From: Arctopsyche grandis
Lineage: Eukaryota > Arthropoda > Insecta > Trichoptera > Hydropsychidae
DNA: 64,000 nucleotides
Assembly: GCF_051622035.1 (NCBI RefSeq)
Contig: NC_135362.1
Span: 6,141,501 to 6,205,500, forward strand
Direction of reading: 5' to 3'
Below are positions 1 through 12,109 of the stretch, one piece after another (position 1 is the stretch's first letter; each line of letters opens with the position of its first letter). The notes under the pieces were generated by a model. The model was not told where the DNA came from and did not search any database. It saw nothing but the letters and a program-made list of their open reading frames with translations. A program made the position numbers and the translations under genes.

Positions 1-95
1 AAAGCGTAGAACTTCCGTGAAAATATTTTTTTTATAATATAAAGAACACAATATCTGACTTGTACGATAAAATATTGTATGAAAATAACAAACTC

Positions 96-317
96 ACTTC
101 CGTACGATTTTTGATTTTTAAATGCTTTTTATTATTACGAAATTATGTTCACAATACATCTTATATCTATTTTAATGACTACTGATCTACTGATCATTTT
201 CTATTTTACAATTTAATTTAATTTGGTTAGTAATCATAGTATTATATTATTCTAATGTTAATCTACAGCATAATAGGAAAAAGAGCACAAAAACCTATTT
301 ACATACTTCCGTACGAT
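96..317 (-). mobile_element. Short retroposon (~196 bp) with 13-bp target duplication
   Basis: Element 109..304, reverse orientation. It is bounded by the perfect 13-bp direct repeat ACTTCCGTACGAT at 96..108 and 305..317, as expected from LINE-type target-primed insertion. Related copies lie at 28798..28986 (+) and 57962..58150 (+). Read in its own orientation it starts near AGGTTTTTGAGC and ends in an A-rich AAAATCAAAA tail. I see no tRNA A or B box, so it differs from the tRNA SINEs of this window. It could be a discrete SINE-like family or a LINE 3' end, but all three copies start at nearly the same base. Confidence 0.8.
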
Positions 318-863
318 GAAAATTAGCCAGTCGACTGAACTTTCAACACAACAACTGTCTAATCTCTAAATAAATTATAGTCATAAATTACTATCGGAAT
401 TGATAAATGTATTACATAGGGAAATGGAATAGGTATGTACGTACATATGTATACACTTTTTGTTGTTTCGTATAAGTGATTCTTAGATTTGAATATGCTA
501 ATGATGTCGGTTTGGTACACGTGTACCGGACCCGTTAATGGCTCGCGCTTTCCACCGGTTTTTCTCGGAAAAAGTAAAATTACCGGACGTTGCTTTTAAG
601 AAAAACCGAGCGTTAGTATCGATTCGGAGTTTATCTATGCTCCAACTCCTCAAGTTCTGTCGTTTATACGTGCGTTTGGCTGTTTTAAATACATACCTTA
701 AATATCCATTGAAATGTTTATTACGAATATGAAAGTATCCAGAACATCCAGAACAGAGCAGTTGCCGGTCTCTATTGTGCTAATATAAATGGACCTTATC
801 CCGTTAAATTAAAATTATCCTTCGTCCTCCCCCTCCACCTTAAGAAAAAATATTGTTGCGTAG
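318..863. other. No supported gene; AT-rich DNA
   Basis: I recognise nothing here. An open frame of 64 codons at 538..732 (+) has no recognisable motif and no clear splice context. Confidence 0.5.
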
Positions 864-930
864 GGGTTGGTTCAGGATCCAAATGAAACGCCTTCAAATG
901 AAAGTCGCTTCACAGCTTTTATACACAGAG
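864..930 (+). CDS. Candidate internal coding exon (unassigned)
   Basis: A 67-bp segment is bounded by an acceptor-like TTGCGTAG, preceded by a C/T-rich stretch near 825-840, and by a strong donor, CAGAG followed by GTAAGT at 931. It stays open in a frame reading GLVQDPNETPSNESRFTAFI then HR, and ends in phase 1. That phase matches what the first recognised NIM1 exon at 13653 needs, so it might be an upstream NIM1 exon, but nearly 13 kb separates them and I cannot show that they splice together. It could equally belong to another gene or be chance. Confidence 0.25.
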
Positions 931-1580
931 GTAAGTAAAACAAAACAAAAAATAAATATGTATATACGTATCGTTAAAAGCCCGTTAACGTGCGACAAAT
1001 CAACGTGGAATCGATCGTTAATTGAAAAGGTTGTAAGGTTCTGTCTCGCTTGCGTGCTTTGCTGAGAATAATCGGGTATATCAAATTACAATATAATATT
1101 TGCGAAATGTCATTATTTTATCAATCACATTTTCCATTATTAGTTTTGCGAAAACTTTATTTATCGGGTGTCTCGAATGAGTATTACATACAAATATACA
1201 TACACATATTATATAAAAGTAATTTAAATTACAATATTTTTATTTCATTTTTACCATAGCATAACATTCAGTTTTGGCACCAAATGGCCAAAACTATATT
1301 TATTTATACACTTAAGTATATTAAAAGCATCGATAAACAACAATAATGTTTATCCAATATCATAGAGACATCTATGAAAAGATTTGGTAATACTAATATT
1401 GTAAAAAATACAAACATTTTACACATTTATAATATCAGCAAATTTGAGATGCTATTAACTTGAATTTTCGACAGACAGGAAAGGTTTTTTTGGTGTTTGG
1501 TGTAATAATTTCAATGAAATCAGATAAATTTTTGTACTCTGAAAGGAATCGATCTACCTGGAGTCCAAGAGTATATTATC
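931..1580. other. Intergenic or intronic AT-rich DNA
   Basis: Nothing recognisable. Short open frames show no family motif. Confidence 0.5.
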
Positions 1581-2031
1581 CAGCAACATAGCTCGGTCGT
1601 TAAGCTTTTGCCTAACACCGAGAGGCGCCGGGTTCGATCCCACGAGCTGACCTCGATTGAAAAGAATTTTTCTGCGTATATCTGTAGTGCTGCCGGTCAG
1701 ACCTGGATATCTGTGACTCCAGGTTGATCGTTTCCTATGAGAGTTTGCCAATTTTCTTTAATTTCATTGTTGAAAGGGTTCCCGATTAAAATTTGGCTAA
1801 AATCCTTCCTACCTACTATGTCACCTATTTGAGTATGATTAATGTACAATAAAATGTATGTACAATTCATAGATGTCTCGTTAATTTTCGAGTTTTCCGT
1901 GTCTCTTAATTCAGCGACTTGTATAATAAAAAAATCTGTATTGTTTGTAATTGGCCAAGAAGGCGCATTGGGGTTTACCTGTAAGGCCTTCCTGGTATAA
2001 AATGTAATAAAATAAATAAATAAATATGTAT
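1581..2031 (+). mobile_element. tRNA-derived SINE, near full length
   Basis: The tRNA-like head has an A-box-like TAGCTCGGTCGTTAAGC near 1590 and a B box GGTTCGATCC at 1631..1640. The body contains TGCCGGTCAGACCT and CGATCGTTTCCTAT, which recur in every SINE of this window. The tail ends with a self-complementary AGGCGCATTGG / AGGCCTTCCTGG segment near 1960-1995 and an (AAAT)n run. Best full-length representative, with 10280..10700. Confidence 0.85.
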
Positions 2032-2097
2032 GTCGAATCGAAACGACTATTACATAGTATTATCCCAAGACAGACAGAATAGCAATATTATGTATGT

Positions 2098-2371
2098 ATA
2101 TGTCACAGTGAAATTATATTTCAAGTGAAAATATATTTTCATTGACGTTTCAGTGAAATCATAAACATTACATTTTCAAGGTTGGTTTTATTCATTTAAG
2201 ATTATATTGTTAGGGTTGGTATTATTTAAGGGTTAGGATAGGTTAGGTTAAGTAAGGGTCGGCCCTATTAATTTAAGATTGGGTTGTTAGGGTTCAATTT
2301 ATACAGTTAAACGTTGTAAATTCATTGTTTGATACATTTTCACTTGAAATATGCTTTCACTGTAACATGTG
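2098..2371. mobile_element. MITE with ATGTNACAGTGAAA ends and TTAGG-like core
   Basis: The ends are inverted repeats: ATGTCACAGTGAAATTATAT on the left and the complement of CTTTCACTGTAACAT on the right. The core is rich in GGTTAGG/GTTAGGG words. A close copy sits in a myosin light chain intron at 25132..25345. The same core occurs in a MITE family with unrelated ends (45900..46418). Confidence 0.75.
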
Positions 2372-3093
2372 ATGATATAATTCTCAATCAACTCTTATGA
2401 TCCATTCGGTTGCAATATTGAATCTCTTAGATAGATTTTTTTGCAATGCAATCATTAATAATTTATTTTGAATACTACACACTTTTAAACAATGCGCATA
2501 TATAGGACACATCTAGCCTTGAAAGTTTGCCTATTATCCATTTCGAAACATTTTAACCAACTAACTGAAATTTCAGCAACCTCACAAACGAAGCAGGCAA
2601 TTATATCTAACATATACATACATAATTGAACCGTTTTAATTTTGCACCTCGATTCCCTTTTAATTTTAATTACTCGCGCGAGATTATCCCGCGCTAATTA
2701 GTTGCGCAATAATTAATTCGGACGATATACTATGCATGTGTGTGTGTGTAAGATTTTACGCAACTCGGTGAAAATTTTGGAATTTTCGTCGGTCGGCCAC
2801 TGGAGAGTTTCGCAATCGCGCAATTAATTATTATTCGCGCGTGCTTGGGAATCTGTGGGATTGCGCAACTTAGCGCCAAAAACAACAACAACAACGGCAA
2901 CCCATTTCCCACACACGTTTTGGGATAATAAGCAGGTAATTTAGAAAGGAAAATCTGACATTATATAATACAAACGGCCCACTCACTACATGTGTAACTA
3001 TGTCGCTACATATGTATAATATAGGTATTATAGAAATATATGTAATAGAATTATCTAATATTTATGTTTCAATTTATTTTACTTTTATTATTA
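2372..3093. other. No supported gene
   Basis: AT-rich DNA with a slightly more GC-rich stretch at about 2640-2930. No open frame or repeat that I recognise. Confidence 0.5.
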
Positions 3094-4322
3094 TGGCCGA
3101 ACCGATCTAGCGTGAGACCCCACTCGACCTGCGATGGTCAATTACATTTCGTTTCAGTTTCGCATTGCATTTTGGTTAAGAAATAAAACATTGTTCGTGC
3201 GTATATGTAGCGGTCGGTAGAATTTGACTTCTAATTTTTGAGTTCGTGTTACGTATTTTGAAATATTTACATTAATTAAATTTTAATACGTAAGTTGTTG
3301 ATAATATTTATTTATTTATGGAATAATTTATTTATCGTCTATAAAAGTAATTGTCAACGTTATGTTATTGACAGCAAAGCTTACAGTAATATTATTAAAA
3401 ACCTTGCATTGAATTATATTGTAATAATATATCTACGTATATATAGGTATATAAAATTGAATGTCTATTTGTCTGTCTGTCTGTTTCGTATAGGCTCCTA
3501 AATCACTCAACCGATTACGATGGAACTTTCAAGATTTGTTGTATGCATGTCCGGGAAGCTTTATGTGAATAAAAAACTTCTTAATAATAATATTAGTAAT
3601 TACGATTCTACCGACGCGAAAGTTTGAAGCGCCATTGTGTAGTCAAGGAAATGTGTTTGTTGGTAACCACGTTACCATTTGGTTAATGAAGACACGGCTT
3701 TGAAGAGACGTTAGTTGAGCTCCAACCATCACTTGAAACGGGAACGGGAATTGCATGCATTATTGTGGCATTGCAACGCATGCCGGATTCAGCTAGTATA
3801 CGTATATAAAAACGGGTATGTTTTTGGGTATGTGGGTATGTATATGGTGGATGCGTGGACTTTAAAAAAACAAATTTTAGAATACCAGGAGTATACGTTA
3901 TGCATAGGGATGTGTCGTGATGACCGACCGTGTCGAGACGTGGGGAAGTGGGGTAGTGTGGAGCGTCTGAAATGTGCTCTTGATATTGAGTGACGGGTGA
4001 CGTCAGTGTCAGATGCGCTGCGCGGGAGCGTACACATATACACACATCCACGAAGAGACACGCACGCACATTCATTCATCACTTCGAACGGGTGAACGGG
4101 TTGGACCGGCGAGTGTGTAATGCGCGCACTCAGATTTTTACTATTAATACGTGCGCGTGCCTATAAATTACCTTAGCACAACACTGGTATTATACATATA
4201 ATTAAATAAGAAATAATTTAATAAAACTAAAGAAATTATTTTACGTCCTTACAATGTTTAAACACATGCACGAATGCGACAGCATGTTGGTCTGGTAAGT
4301 CTCACGCTACATCGGATCGTAC
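3094..4322. mobile_element. ~1.2-kb inverted-repeat element, host of a Helitron-like insert
   Basis: Left end near CGATCTAGCGTGAGACC (about 3103) and right end near the complement CTCACGCTACATCGGATCG (about 4300-4320) form imperfect terminal inverted repeats. Segments such as the GTCGGTAGAATTTGACTT region near 3214 recur inverted near 54985, and the 4060-4190 stretch resembles 50575-50690. The element contains the Helitron-like copy at 3432..3796. Overlapping open frames at 3683..4082 on both strands look like chance frames within it. Confidence 0.55.
3432..3796 (+). mobile_element. Helitron-like element, family B
   Basis: Starts A|TCTACGTATATATAGG, includes the stretch around TGAATGTCTATTTGTCTG and CAACCGATTACGATGGAACT, and ends GATTCAGCTAG|T. 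It matches 50771..51156 over its whole length, and the 5' half recurs inverted at 59925..60105. A 5' TC, a 3' CTAG before T, and no inverted repeats or target duplication fit Helitron termini. Confidence 0.7.
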
Positions 4323-4359
4323 TATATATGTATGTAATATTAATAGAGTGTTTTGCAAC

Positions 4360-4980
4360 TGCAGCCAGCATCAATAAATCACCTTACGCAGTTGCAGACT
4401 CAGTCCAAATGTTGGAAAGCTTTTTTTTCTATATCTGATGCTGCAATCGAAAACAAAGACTTCGTAATGCATCATACATGGTTCATTTAAAAATTTTAAG
4501 CTGAAAACCAAGTTATATATAAAATTTGGTACGCATCCGTCAACCGGAAGTGGAGGTTTACTCTTGTTCGATTTTTCTTCCACTATTTTTTGGACCACTT
4601 TAACATATTTATGGGCTCTTCACAAAAAAATTCAAGTATAATTCTTGTATAAACGTGATAAAAATAAAAAAATCACTAAATTTAATAAACTGGAAGTGGG
4701 ATTTTTTCCCCTTAGAAAGGTCTAAAATGTGGCCACTATTCTGTCCACACCCCCGAACGTATTAAGCTGAAAATTTATATTTGTATTTTTTATGTACTAA
4801 CTTAGAGCTGTAGTTTTTTTTTTTTAAACAATATTTCATTATTTTATTTTGATCTTTTAAATTATTTTAATATTATTGATATTTATTGTGTATAATACTG
4901 GTAGTGATTTTAAGTAATAATTGAACAAAATCCGACAACCGGAAGTAGAACTTTTGTCTTGTGCAAGTTTCCATACATTT
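4360..4980 (+). repeat. Dispersed repeat containing CCGGAAGT blocks
   Basis: Repeated modules with CATCCGTCAACCGGAAGTGG (about 4530) and CCGACAACCGGAAGTAGAAC (about 4930). Similar modules occur at 60410..60860 and, inverted, at 53545..53710. Internal repetition of roughly 400 bp. Class unknown. Confidence 0.6.
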
Positions 4981-6129
4981 GCGCTCAATTTGTATCGAAA
5001 ATGCTGTCATTAGCTATTAGTACATATTTCATAATGCTGCCGGTATGTGTGAATGTGTCTGTATGGTTCAATATCGAATTCTGTTTTGTGTCCTTATATT
5101 CCTCAAATACATAGATAAAGTCATGGGTTGGTCTATAACAGTAGACTCTACTACAAACTATATACATACATACATAGTAGTTAACATTAGCTTTCGAATC
5201 GGCTTTAAATATAGAGGTGTGTGTACTACGTGTGGAGTTCCAATGTAAAGTGGTCTAGCATAAAAGTGGTACATAGTTGAAGTGCCAGATTTTATTCCCT
5301 CGATAACAAATGGAATCATCCAAAGCGCTGTGTTGCCTGTTGGCATATCGATTTCGTCAACTATACATAATATTATCGTGCTTGAACTTGAGTGCTCATT
5401 TGCACCTCGATTTACCTGTTTGACTTTGACTTTGGGCTTGTGGGGGTGGTCTTATGGAAAGGGGCGAAAAATCAAACTCTTTTCATAATAAAATTCAATG
5501 GCTTATCTATTTTAGTCTAGTGGGCATTTGTGAAAGTCGGATTCTTGGATGTTAATATTATATTTTCAGCTTTTAAATGTTGAATGCGGTGACGTCACAT
5601 TGATAGAAAATTGTATAAGACGTTCTGGGAGAATTTAATTTTTCAATCAAAAATATGGTGGAATTGAAACGATCAAAGCCCCGTACAATTTCCGCGAAAT
5701 TTCATAATTGAGCTTTTTAACGTTCCCTGTATAATTATCAGAATATTTTATTTATTTTTCGATGTCTTTTGTTACAATCGTATATTATGTAGAAATTCTT
5801 GGGAAACAAAAAGGGAAATTTCTTGAATTTTGTATCTGATTGGGGAAAACCTTCCGAGAATTCATTACGTATAGAAAAGTTTGCGAAGCTCTTTCGAAAT
5901 TATCCGGAACTTTTTATATCTTATTCAATCTTTCTGTCGAGCGATAGGAAACATTTTTATTAGTATTATTAAATCACTTTCTAATGCTTTAATGAATGAA
6001 TTGGAAAAATCTTTATTTCATTATTTTATCTACATAGACGTTGGTGTAAACTTTATGAAACGAAGCTTTGTATAAAATTCTAAAATATGAACTTTTTTAG
6101 TATTATTTAACTTAAAATTTCTTAATCAA
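4981..6129. other. No supported gene
   Basis: AT-rich sequence. Short open frames on both strands at 5045-5488 overlap one another and carry no recognisable motif. Confidence 0.5.
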
Positions 6130-6131
6130 AC

Positions 6132-6480
6132 TCAGTGTATTATGAGCATATGCTTTCGAACATAATGTTCACGGGTTCGAGTCCTACTGGTTGCTGCCGG
6201 CCAGACCTTGATTTGTGACTCCAGTTCGATCGTTTCCTATCAAAGTTTGCCAATTTATCTGATTTTCATTGAAACAGTTCCAACAAGTTGGCAACCTTTA
6301 CCCATTTTTCGCAATTTTCGACTTTTCAGCTTCTCGAATTTCGCTGATTCGTATAAAAATGATACAAATTTGTTCATTAATGCAAATTTCGGGTTTTTTG
6401 TCTCGAAATTTGACGATTTATATAGAAAAAAGCTCCGAAAATGTAATTTTATCTAAAATTTCTCAAAAATTTATCCATGA
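6132..6480 (+). mobile_element. tRNA-derived SINE (diverged)
   Basis: B box GGGTTCGAGTCC near 6173, then the family body GCCGGCCAGACCTTGATTTG and CGATCGTTTCCTAT. The 3' end is degraded. A second subfamily type, with a head like the copy at 48447. Confidence 0.75.
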
Positions 6481-6654
6481 TACTACACTTCCATTTTTTT
6501 TTTCAATTAATCACGCCTAACAGATTGCTCCAAAGCGGCGAGTGTGCTAAACAAATTAAGACTCGAAAAATTATATAAGAAATTATATATAATAAGTACA
6601 TAATTATTACATACATACACATGTAAATCGAAACAACACCTGACATCTATGGTC

Positions 6655-7000
6655 AGACATTAAAAGCATCGTAAACAATACGAACAATAACATTTTTCAT
6701 GTACCAACACGAATTTTCACATTCAATAAGCATCCACAGAGACATCTATGGAGAGAAATCTGGCGAAACCTGAGATATAACAATAACTCAAGGTTTGCAA
6801 TAGAAAATTGGGTAGGAATAGCCAATTTTACAGGAACCGTTTCAATGAAAATCAGAAAAATTGGCAAATTCTGATAAGAAACGATCGACCTCAACAAACC
6901 AAGGTCTGGCCAACAACGAGACGAGTGAGAATCGAACCCGTGACACCTTGCACGAAAGAATACAACACTCCACCACTACATAGACCACGCTGCTGGTTAT
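6655..7000 (-). mobile_element. tRNA-derived SINE, reverse orientation
   Basis: Contains the complement of the family body (AGAAACGATCGACC near 6878, GGTCTGGCC near 6903) and an inverted B box GAATCGAACCCGTG near 6930. The CATAGATGTCTC motif of the 3' half is present as GAGACATCTATGG near 6738. Confidence 0.75.
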
Positions 7001-7011
7001 GTACATATATC

Positions 7012-7620
7012 ATCATCATTTACAGCCATTCACCATTCACTGCTGGATGAAGGCCTCTCCGACACACTTCCATTCGTCTTTGTTTTCATTGAAACTATCA
7101 TCCATCTCACCTCACACATTTTTCTGATTTCATCCACCTGAATAGGTGTATTATATTTTTTTCCTGCATCCTTGTGGCCTTCCTTTCACCCTTTTACATT
7201 CTCTCGGGTAGTATTCCAGCACTTCTTTTATCTACCTTTTGTCCATTCTTCTAGCCAAGTGACCCGCCCATTACCATTTCAATCTCTTAACTCTCTCTAC
7301 TATATCCACTACCCTTGTCATAATTCTCACCCACGTATTCCGTTTTCTATCTCTCCTCGTTATGCCAAGCATGCGCTCTATATCATATTTCCATACTTCA
7401 TATATTTTATGAATATCTCAAATCTATTTTTTTCTCTTTACAAGATGATAATATGATTATAAAAACTAAAAATTGTATATTAACCCCAAAAGGACGCATT
7501 AAGTGACCCGCACATTACCATTTCTATCTCCACACTCTGTCCACTACATCAAAACTACCCTTATCATACTTCTCACCCACGTATTCCGTTTTCTATCCCT
7601 CTTCACTATGAATTTCACCA
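7012..7620 (-). mobile_element. LINE (RTE-like) 3' end fragment with internal duplication
   Basis: Starts with a (TCA)n run followed by TCACTGCTGGATGAAGGCCT, the complement of a 3'-end module I associate with RTE-type LINEs in insects. A block beginning GTGACCCGCC and ending CCGTTTTCTATC occurs twice (about 7259-7365 and 7503-7613). No intact reading frame. Confidence 0.55.
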
Positions 7621-8339
7621 CCCTTCTTGTGTTATGAAACAAAACTCATTATTATATATAAGTATATCAAACGTCTTATGAATTTCTTGGGATTTTTTTC
7701 TTATTTTATCCCACTCCAAATCTTTAAACACGAGCTTATCGCTTTTATTAATACTGGCTACACGCTAAAAATAATCCTATCACAACTCGAATTTCCCGGA
7801 AAAGTCAACCGGGAAATATGTACATCGACATTTACTCACTTACTAATCCCATACTTCGTAGCAGACAAAGAAGGTAGCTTCACTCGAAGCACAAGAATTA
7901 CTCCCGGCTTATTGAAATATAATCTACTTCAAAAGGCACCGATTAATTGGATGAACGGCTTCCTTCAGGGTTAATTCGATTCAATTGCCCGTTTAATGCT
8001 ATTAAGACGTTATTATTATTATATGATGAGATCAACGCTGAAACGAACGTCGATTTCAAACACCGATACAACCCCAAGAAATTAATCAACACTGACAAGG
8101 TTACATATATTATATATTTGTAATATACTAGGGGGCTAAAATTTAAATAAAAAAACAGCTGAACCAAGAGTATTTATAGACAAACATAAATACGTATGTT
8201 CTATTTAACTAATAATATTCCCACCCTTAAGCTGCGTCAAAATTAAAAAAAAAACGCACGCATAGAAGCACAAAGCGCACATGACGCGCACGAAAACACA
8301 AGATTTTTAGTTTTAAATTATCTACAGAGTCTGATTTAT
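7621..8339. other. No supported gene
   Basis: A 115-codon frame at 7627..7974 (+) is the longest; it shows no family motif and no clear exon borders. Otherwise AT-rich. Confidence 0.4.
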
Positions 8340-8344
8340 CATTT

Positions 8345-8740
8345 TTACTATAATCAACAACATAGCAAAGTGGTAAGCGTATAATGCTTTCAACTGAAGG
8401 GTCATGGGTTCAATCCCTGGCCCGGTGTTGCTGGTCAGACCTTACATAAATATATGTATGTGACTACAGTTCGACCGTTTCCTATCAGAGTTTGTCAATT
8501 TATCTGATTTCATTGTTGAAACGATTCCACCAAATTGGCAACCTATCTCTTTTTCTCGCAAATTTGAGTTTCTAGCATTTTGAAATTGTTGATTATTATA
8601 AATATGCTACTCACAAAGATTTGCTGTATATCGAATGTGTCCATAGATGTCTATATGATATTACATATGTAAATATGGTTGTATTTGTAATGTAAAACTG
8701 GGTTTACCTATAATAGAATAAAATAAATACGTAAATAAAA
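8345..8740 (+). mobile_element. tRNA-derived SINE
   Basis: tRNA-like head with A-box-like TAGCAAAGTGGTAAGCG near 8355 and B box GGGTTCAATCCC near 8406, then body TGCTGGTCAGACCTT and CGACCGTTTCCTAT. Ends in an AATAAAATAAAT tail. Confidence 0.85.
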
Positions 8741-8939
8741 TAACTATTGTATGTATGATTCTTCTGAAATTGAAGTAGGCGGTCTCCACTGTGGCTTTCG
8801 TCTTTATTGTTCTCTGGATCCAAATTATATATAACGATTAATACTGATTTTATTTAATTATATTTCATTGACATGAATACTCACGTTTATAGCGACGAGT
8901 GCACTTAAACAGACACAATACAATCAATATATGATACAT

Positions 8940-9242
8940 ATGCAATTTTATACAACGCGAATTCATACAAATATCCACAGTGACATCTATGGAGACATTT
9001 TTGAAGCATTTTATAATCAATTGGCGAACCTGAAGACACTGAATAACTTGAGATTAGCAAGAGAGTTAGTAAAGGAGATTTCAATGAAAATCAGAAAAAT
9101 TGGCAAACTCTAATAAGAAACGATCGACCTGGAGTCACAAACCAAGATCTTGCCAGCAGCGGGACTTTAGTGGGAATCGAACCCGTGACCACTCTACTCG
9201 AAAACATAATATGCTAACCACTAGTCCATACTGCTGGTTGAT
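8940..9242 (-). mobile_element. tRNA-derived SINE, reverse orientation
   Basis: Complement of the family body (AGAAACGATCGACCTGG near 9115, CAAGATCTTGCCAGCAGC near 9144), inverted B box GGAATCGAACCCGTG near 9173 and inverted A box CTAACCACTAGTCCAT near 9213. Confidence 0.85.
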
Positions 9243-9320
9243 AAGCAGATTCCTTATAAAACAATTTTAAAATTTTATTTACTTTTCGGGAACTTTTTGG
9301 GTGCTCTACCTATATGTACG

Positions 9321-10120
<800 letters not shown>

Positions 10121-10279
10121 ATTTTATGAATCCGGCGCCTGCGTCCCCGGACGCCTTTGCCCCCAGGGACTTCAAATCATTCGAATCGAAAAAAATCAAA
10201 TCGGCGCCTATAAATCGAAAAAAAATCAGATGCGTCGTCTACGAACGAATGTTACATACATACAAAGTCTCTTTCGAAA
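10121..10279. repeat. Dispersed repeat shared with 26967..27120
   Basis: TCCGGCGCCTGCGTCCC and GGGACTTCAAATC recur at 26970-27020 in the same order, followed in both places by AAAAAATCGAA-like text, GGCGCCTATAAATC and a CTTTCGAAATT motif from Helitron-like family C. Confidence 0.65.
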
Positions 10280-10700
10280 TTAAGCTTCTGCTTAGCGTCA
10301 AGAAGGCGCCGAGTTCGATCCCTGGGTCCGGGCCTCGAATGAAAATGAATTTTTCGGAGTATGCTGTTGGTCAGACCTGGATTTGTGACTCCAGGTCGAT
10401 CATTTCCTATCAGAGTTTGCCAATTTTCTCTGATTTCATTGTATTGATGAAACGGTTCCCGGAAAAAAATTGGCTAAAATCCTTCCTACCTACTATGTCA
10501 CCACTATTTGAAGTTTGATTGATGTACAATAAAATTTATGTACAATTCATAGATGTCTCGTTAATTTGCAAGTTTTTCAGTGTCTCGTAATTCAACGACT
10601 TGTAATAAAAATGCTGCATTTGTATTTGTAATTGGCCAGGAAGGCGCATTGGGATTTACCTGTAAGGCCTTCCCGTTATATATGTAAAAAATAAATATAT
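10280..10700 (+). mobile_element. tRNA-derived SINE
   Basis: Head GCTTCTGCTTAGCG, B box GAGTTCGATCCC near 10311, body TGTTGGTCAGACCTGG and CGATCATTTCCTAT, and the 3' module ATTGGCCAGGAAGGCGCATT near 10631. Same subfamily as 1581..2031. Confidence 0.88.
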
Positions 10701-11404
10701 TAGATAATCAATAATGTATTACTTTCATACTTCATATACATACATATGTACATACATATTTTTATTATCTAATCATATATGTATGTACATACATACCTTT
10801 TTAAGATACTCATATTTTTTACGATTTATATAAATAAAAAGTTTCCGTGCTTGAAATGTGGCTGCCATCTTTTGACAGTTCAATTTATTATTTAGTAACT
10901 CGTCTACATTGAATCACACTTATTCAATTTTACACCATCTCGCTCTATTGTTGTACAGCAAGTGCCAATGATGAGAAATAAAAAGTACCTGGAATTGCCT
11001 AGGTACTTAAATTTCAACTTGATTGAAAGTTAAATCAAACTTTTGAGACGTATCTTGCTGTTTTAATATGTACAGAATAGACAGTTAACTTTTTTGGTAT
11101 GAATTTTAGAACGGTGGCAGCCATTTTGTATGATTAAATTGATAAAATATATATATGCAAATCTTAGATGTGTAATAATTCTCTTTTCGTATTGTTTCAG
11201 TGCCAAAAATAGTGGTTGTGAATCACTGGTAGATGAATTGAAATGCAAGAAGGTGTGAGATGAGCTTAATCCGTTGACATGTTGGTTCAAAGAAGTTCAG
11301 TCGGTGAGTATTTTTTATTAGCTGCTACACCCGGCTTCGCCCAAGCTAAAATAATTTTTCGTAGATAAATTTTTAAAAAGTATTAAATCTTCAAACATAA
11401 TCAT
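10701..11404. other. No supported gene
   Basis: A pyrimidine-rich acceptor-like TATTGTTTCAG ends at 11201, followed by about 50 bp open in one frame (AKNSGCESLVDELKCKK) up to a weak GTGTGA donor. I could not link it in phase to any exon, so it is not called. Confidence 0.4.
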
Positions 11405-12093
11405 ATAGTGGTGATATGAGGGGCGGTTAGAGTGAAACGACGGTATTGTTGTAAACACGACTATTTAATATGATTTCGCCACCAACATGGTTGAATCGAA
11501 AGTCCCCTAGAGTAATCCCCCCCTAGTGCTAACGATACAGAGAAAAAGTAAAATTACAATGTTACAAAAAAATATACATATGTTGGTCGTGGGCCATCCG
11601 CTGTTTGTGTGTGATATTGCTCTGGTTCTGGCTCTGGCTCCGAGTGTGGTAAAGGGTAGCTGATGAAATGGTGAAATGGTGTGTGGTGAAATCGTGCCTG
11701 ACTTCGTCCCCGTCCATCATCTCACTCGCGCCCCCGAATTTCTGCTCCCTTGTTGTGGATGTGTAATGCCTGGCATTGATAAGTCGACAGTTTGGCAACC
11801 GTCAGGCGATATTATTGTTTGGGGTCTGGGGAACAGGGGAGTTCGGCCACCATTCGGTGCTCCTTGTGGTTTCGAATATGGCGATTGCGAAGGGACTCCA
11901 CGTCAACTTTGACTCAGTGGGGGTCACCAATATGGAGGGCGCTTGGAATTAAACGAAGATATTGTTGTAAACAGAACTATTTAATGTGACGGGCGGGAAG
12001 AAAGTAAAGTAGTCGACCAAATTCGACCATCAACATGGTCGAATCGGTCCCAACTCACTGGTGAACCCCAAACCCGGCCATGTTTTAGAGCCC
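11405..12093 (-). mobile_element. Old TRIM-like LTR element, reverse orientation
   Basis: Two similar but diverged direct repeats, about 11410..11507 and about 11927..12093, share TTGTTGTAAACA and CAACATGGT. On the minus strand the 5' copy is followed by TGGTGACCCCCAC, a primer-binding-site-like motif close to that of the TRIM at 30464. A G-run purine tract (complement of CCCCCCCTAG near 11520) precedes the 3' copy. The ~420-bp interior has no retroviral-type coding. Confidence 0.6.
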
Positions 12094-12109
12094 CTACAGT
12101 GATTTCATA

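Noticed and set aside
3683-4082. Overlapping 92-130-codon frames on both strands
   Set aside because: They lie within an inverted-repeat element with text repeated near 50.6 kb, and no protein motif is seen.
6132-6480. Possible tRNA genes at SINE heads (also 1581, 8345, 9242, 48447)
   Set aside because: They have A/B-box words but no complete cloverleaf and are followed by the SINE body; only 41402..41472 folds as a full tRNA.
11202-11253. Exon-like segment after a good acceptor
   Set aside because: Weak donor and no phase-compatible partner exon found.
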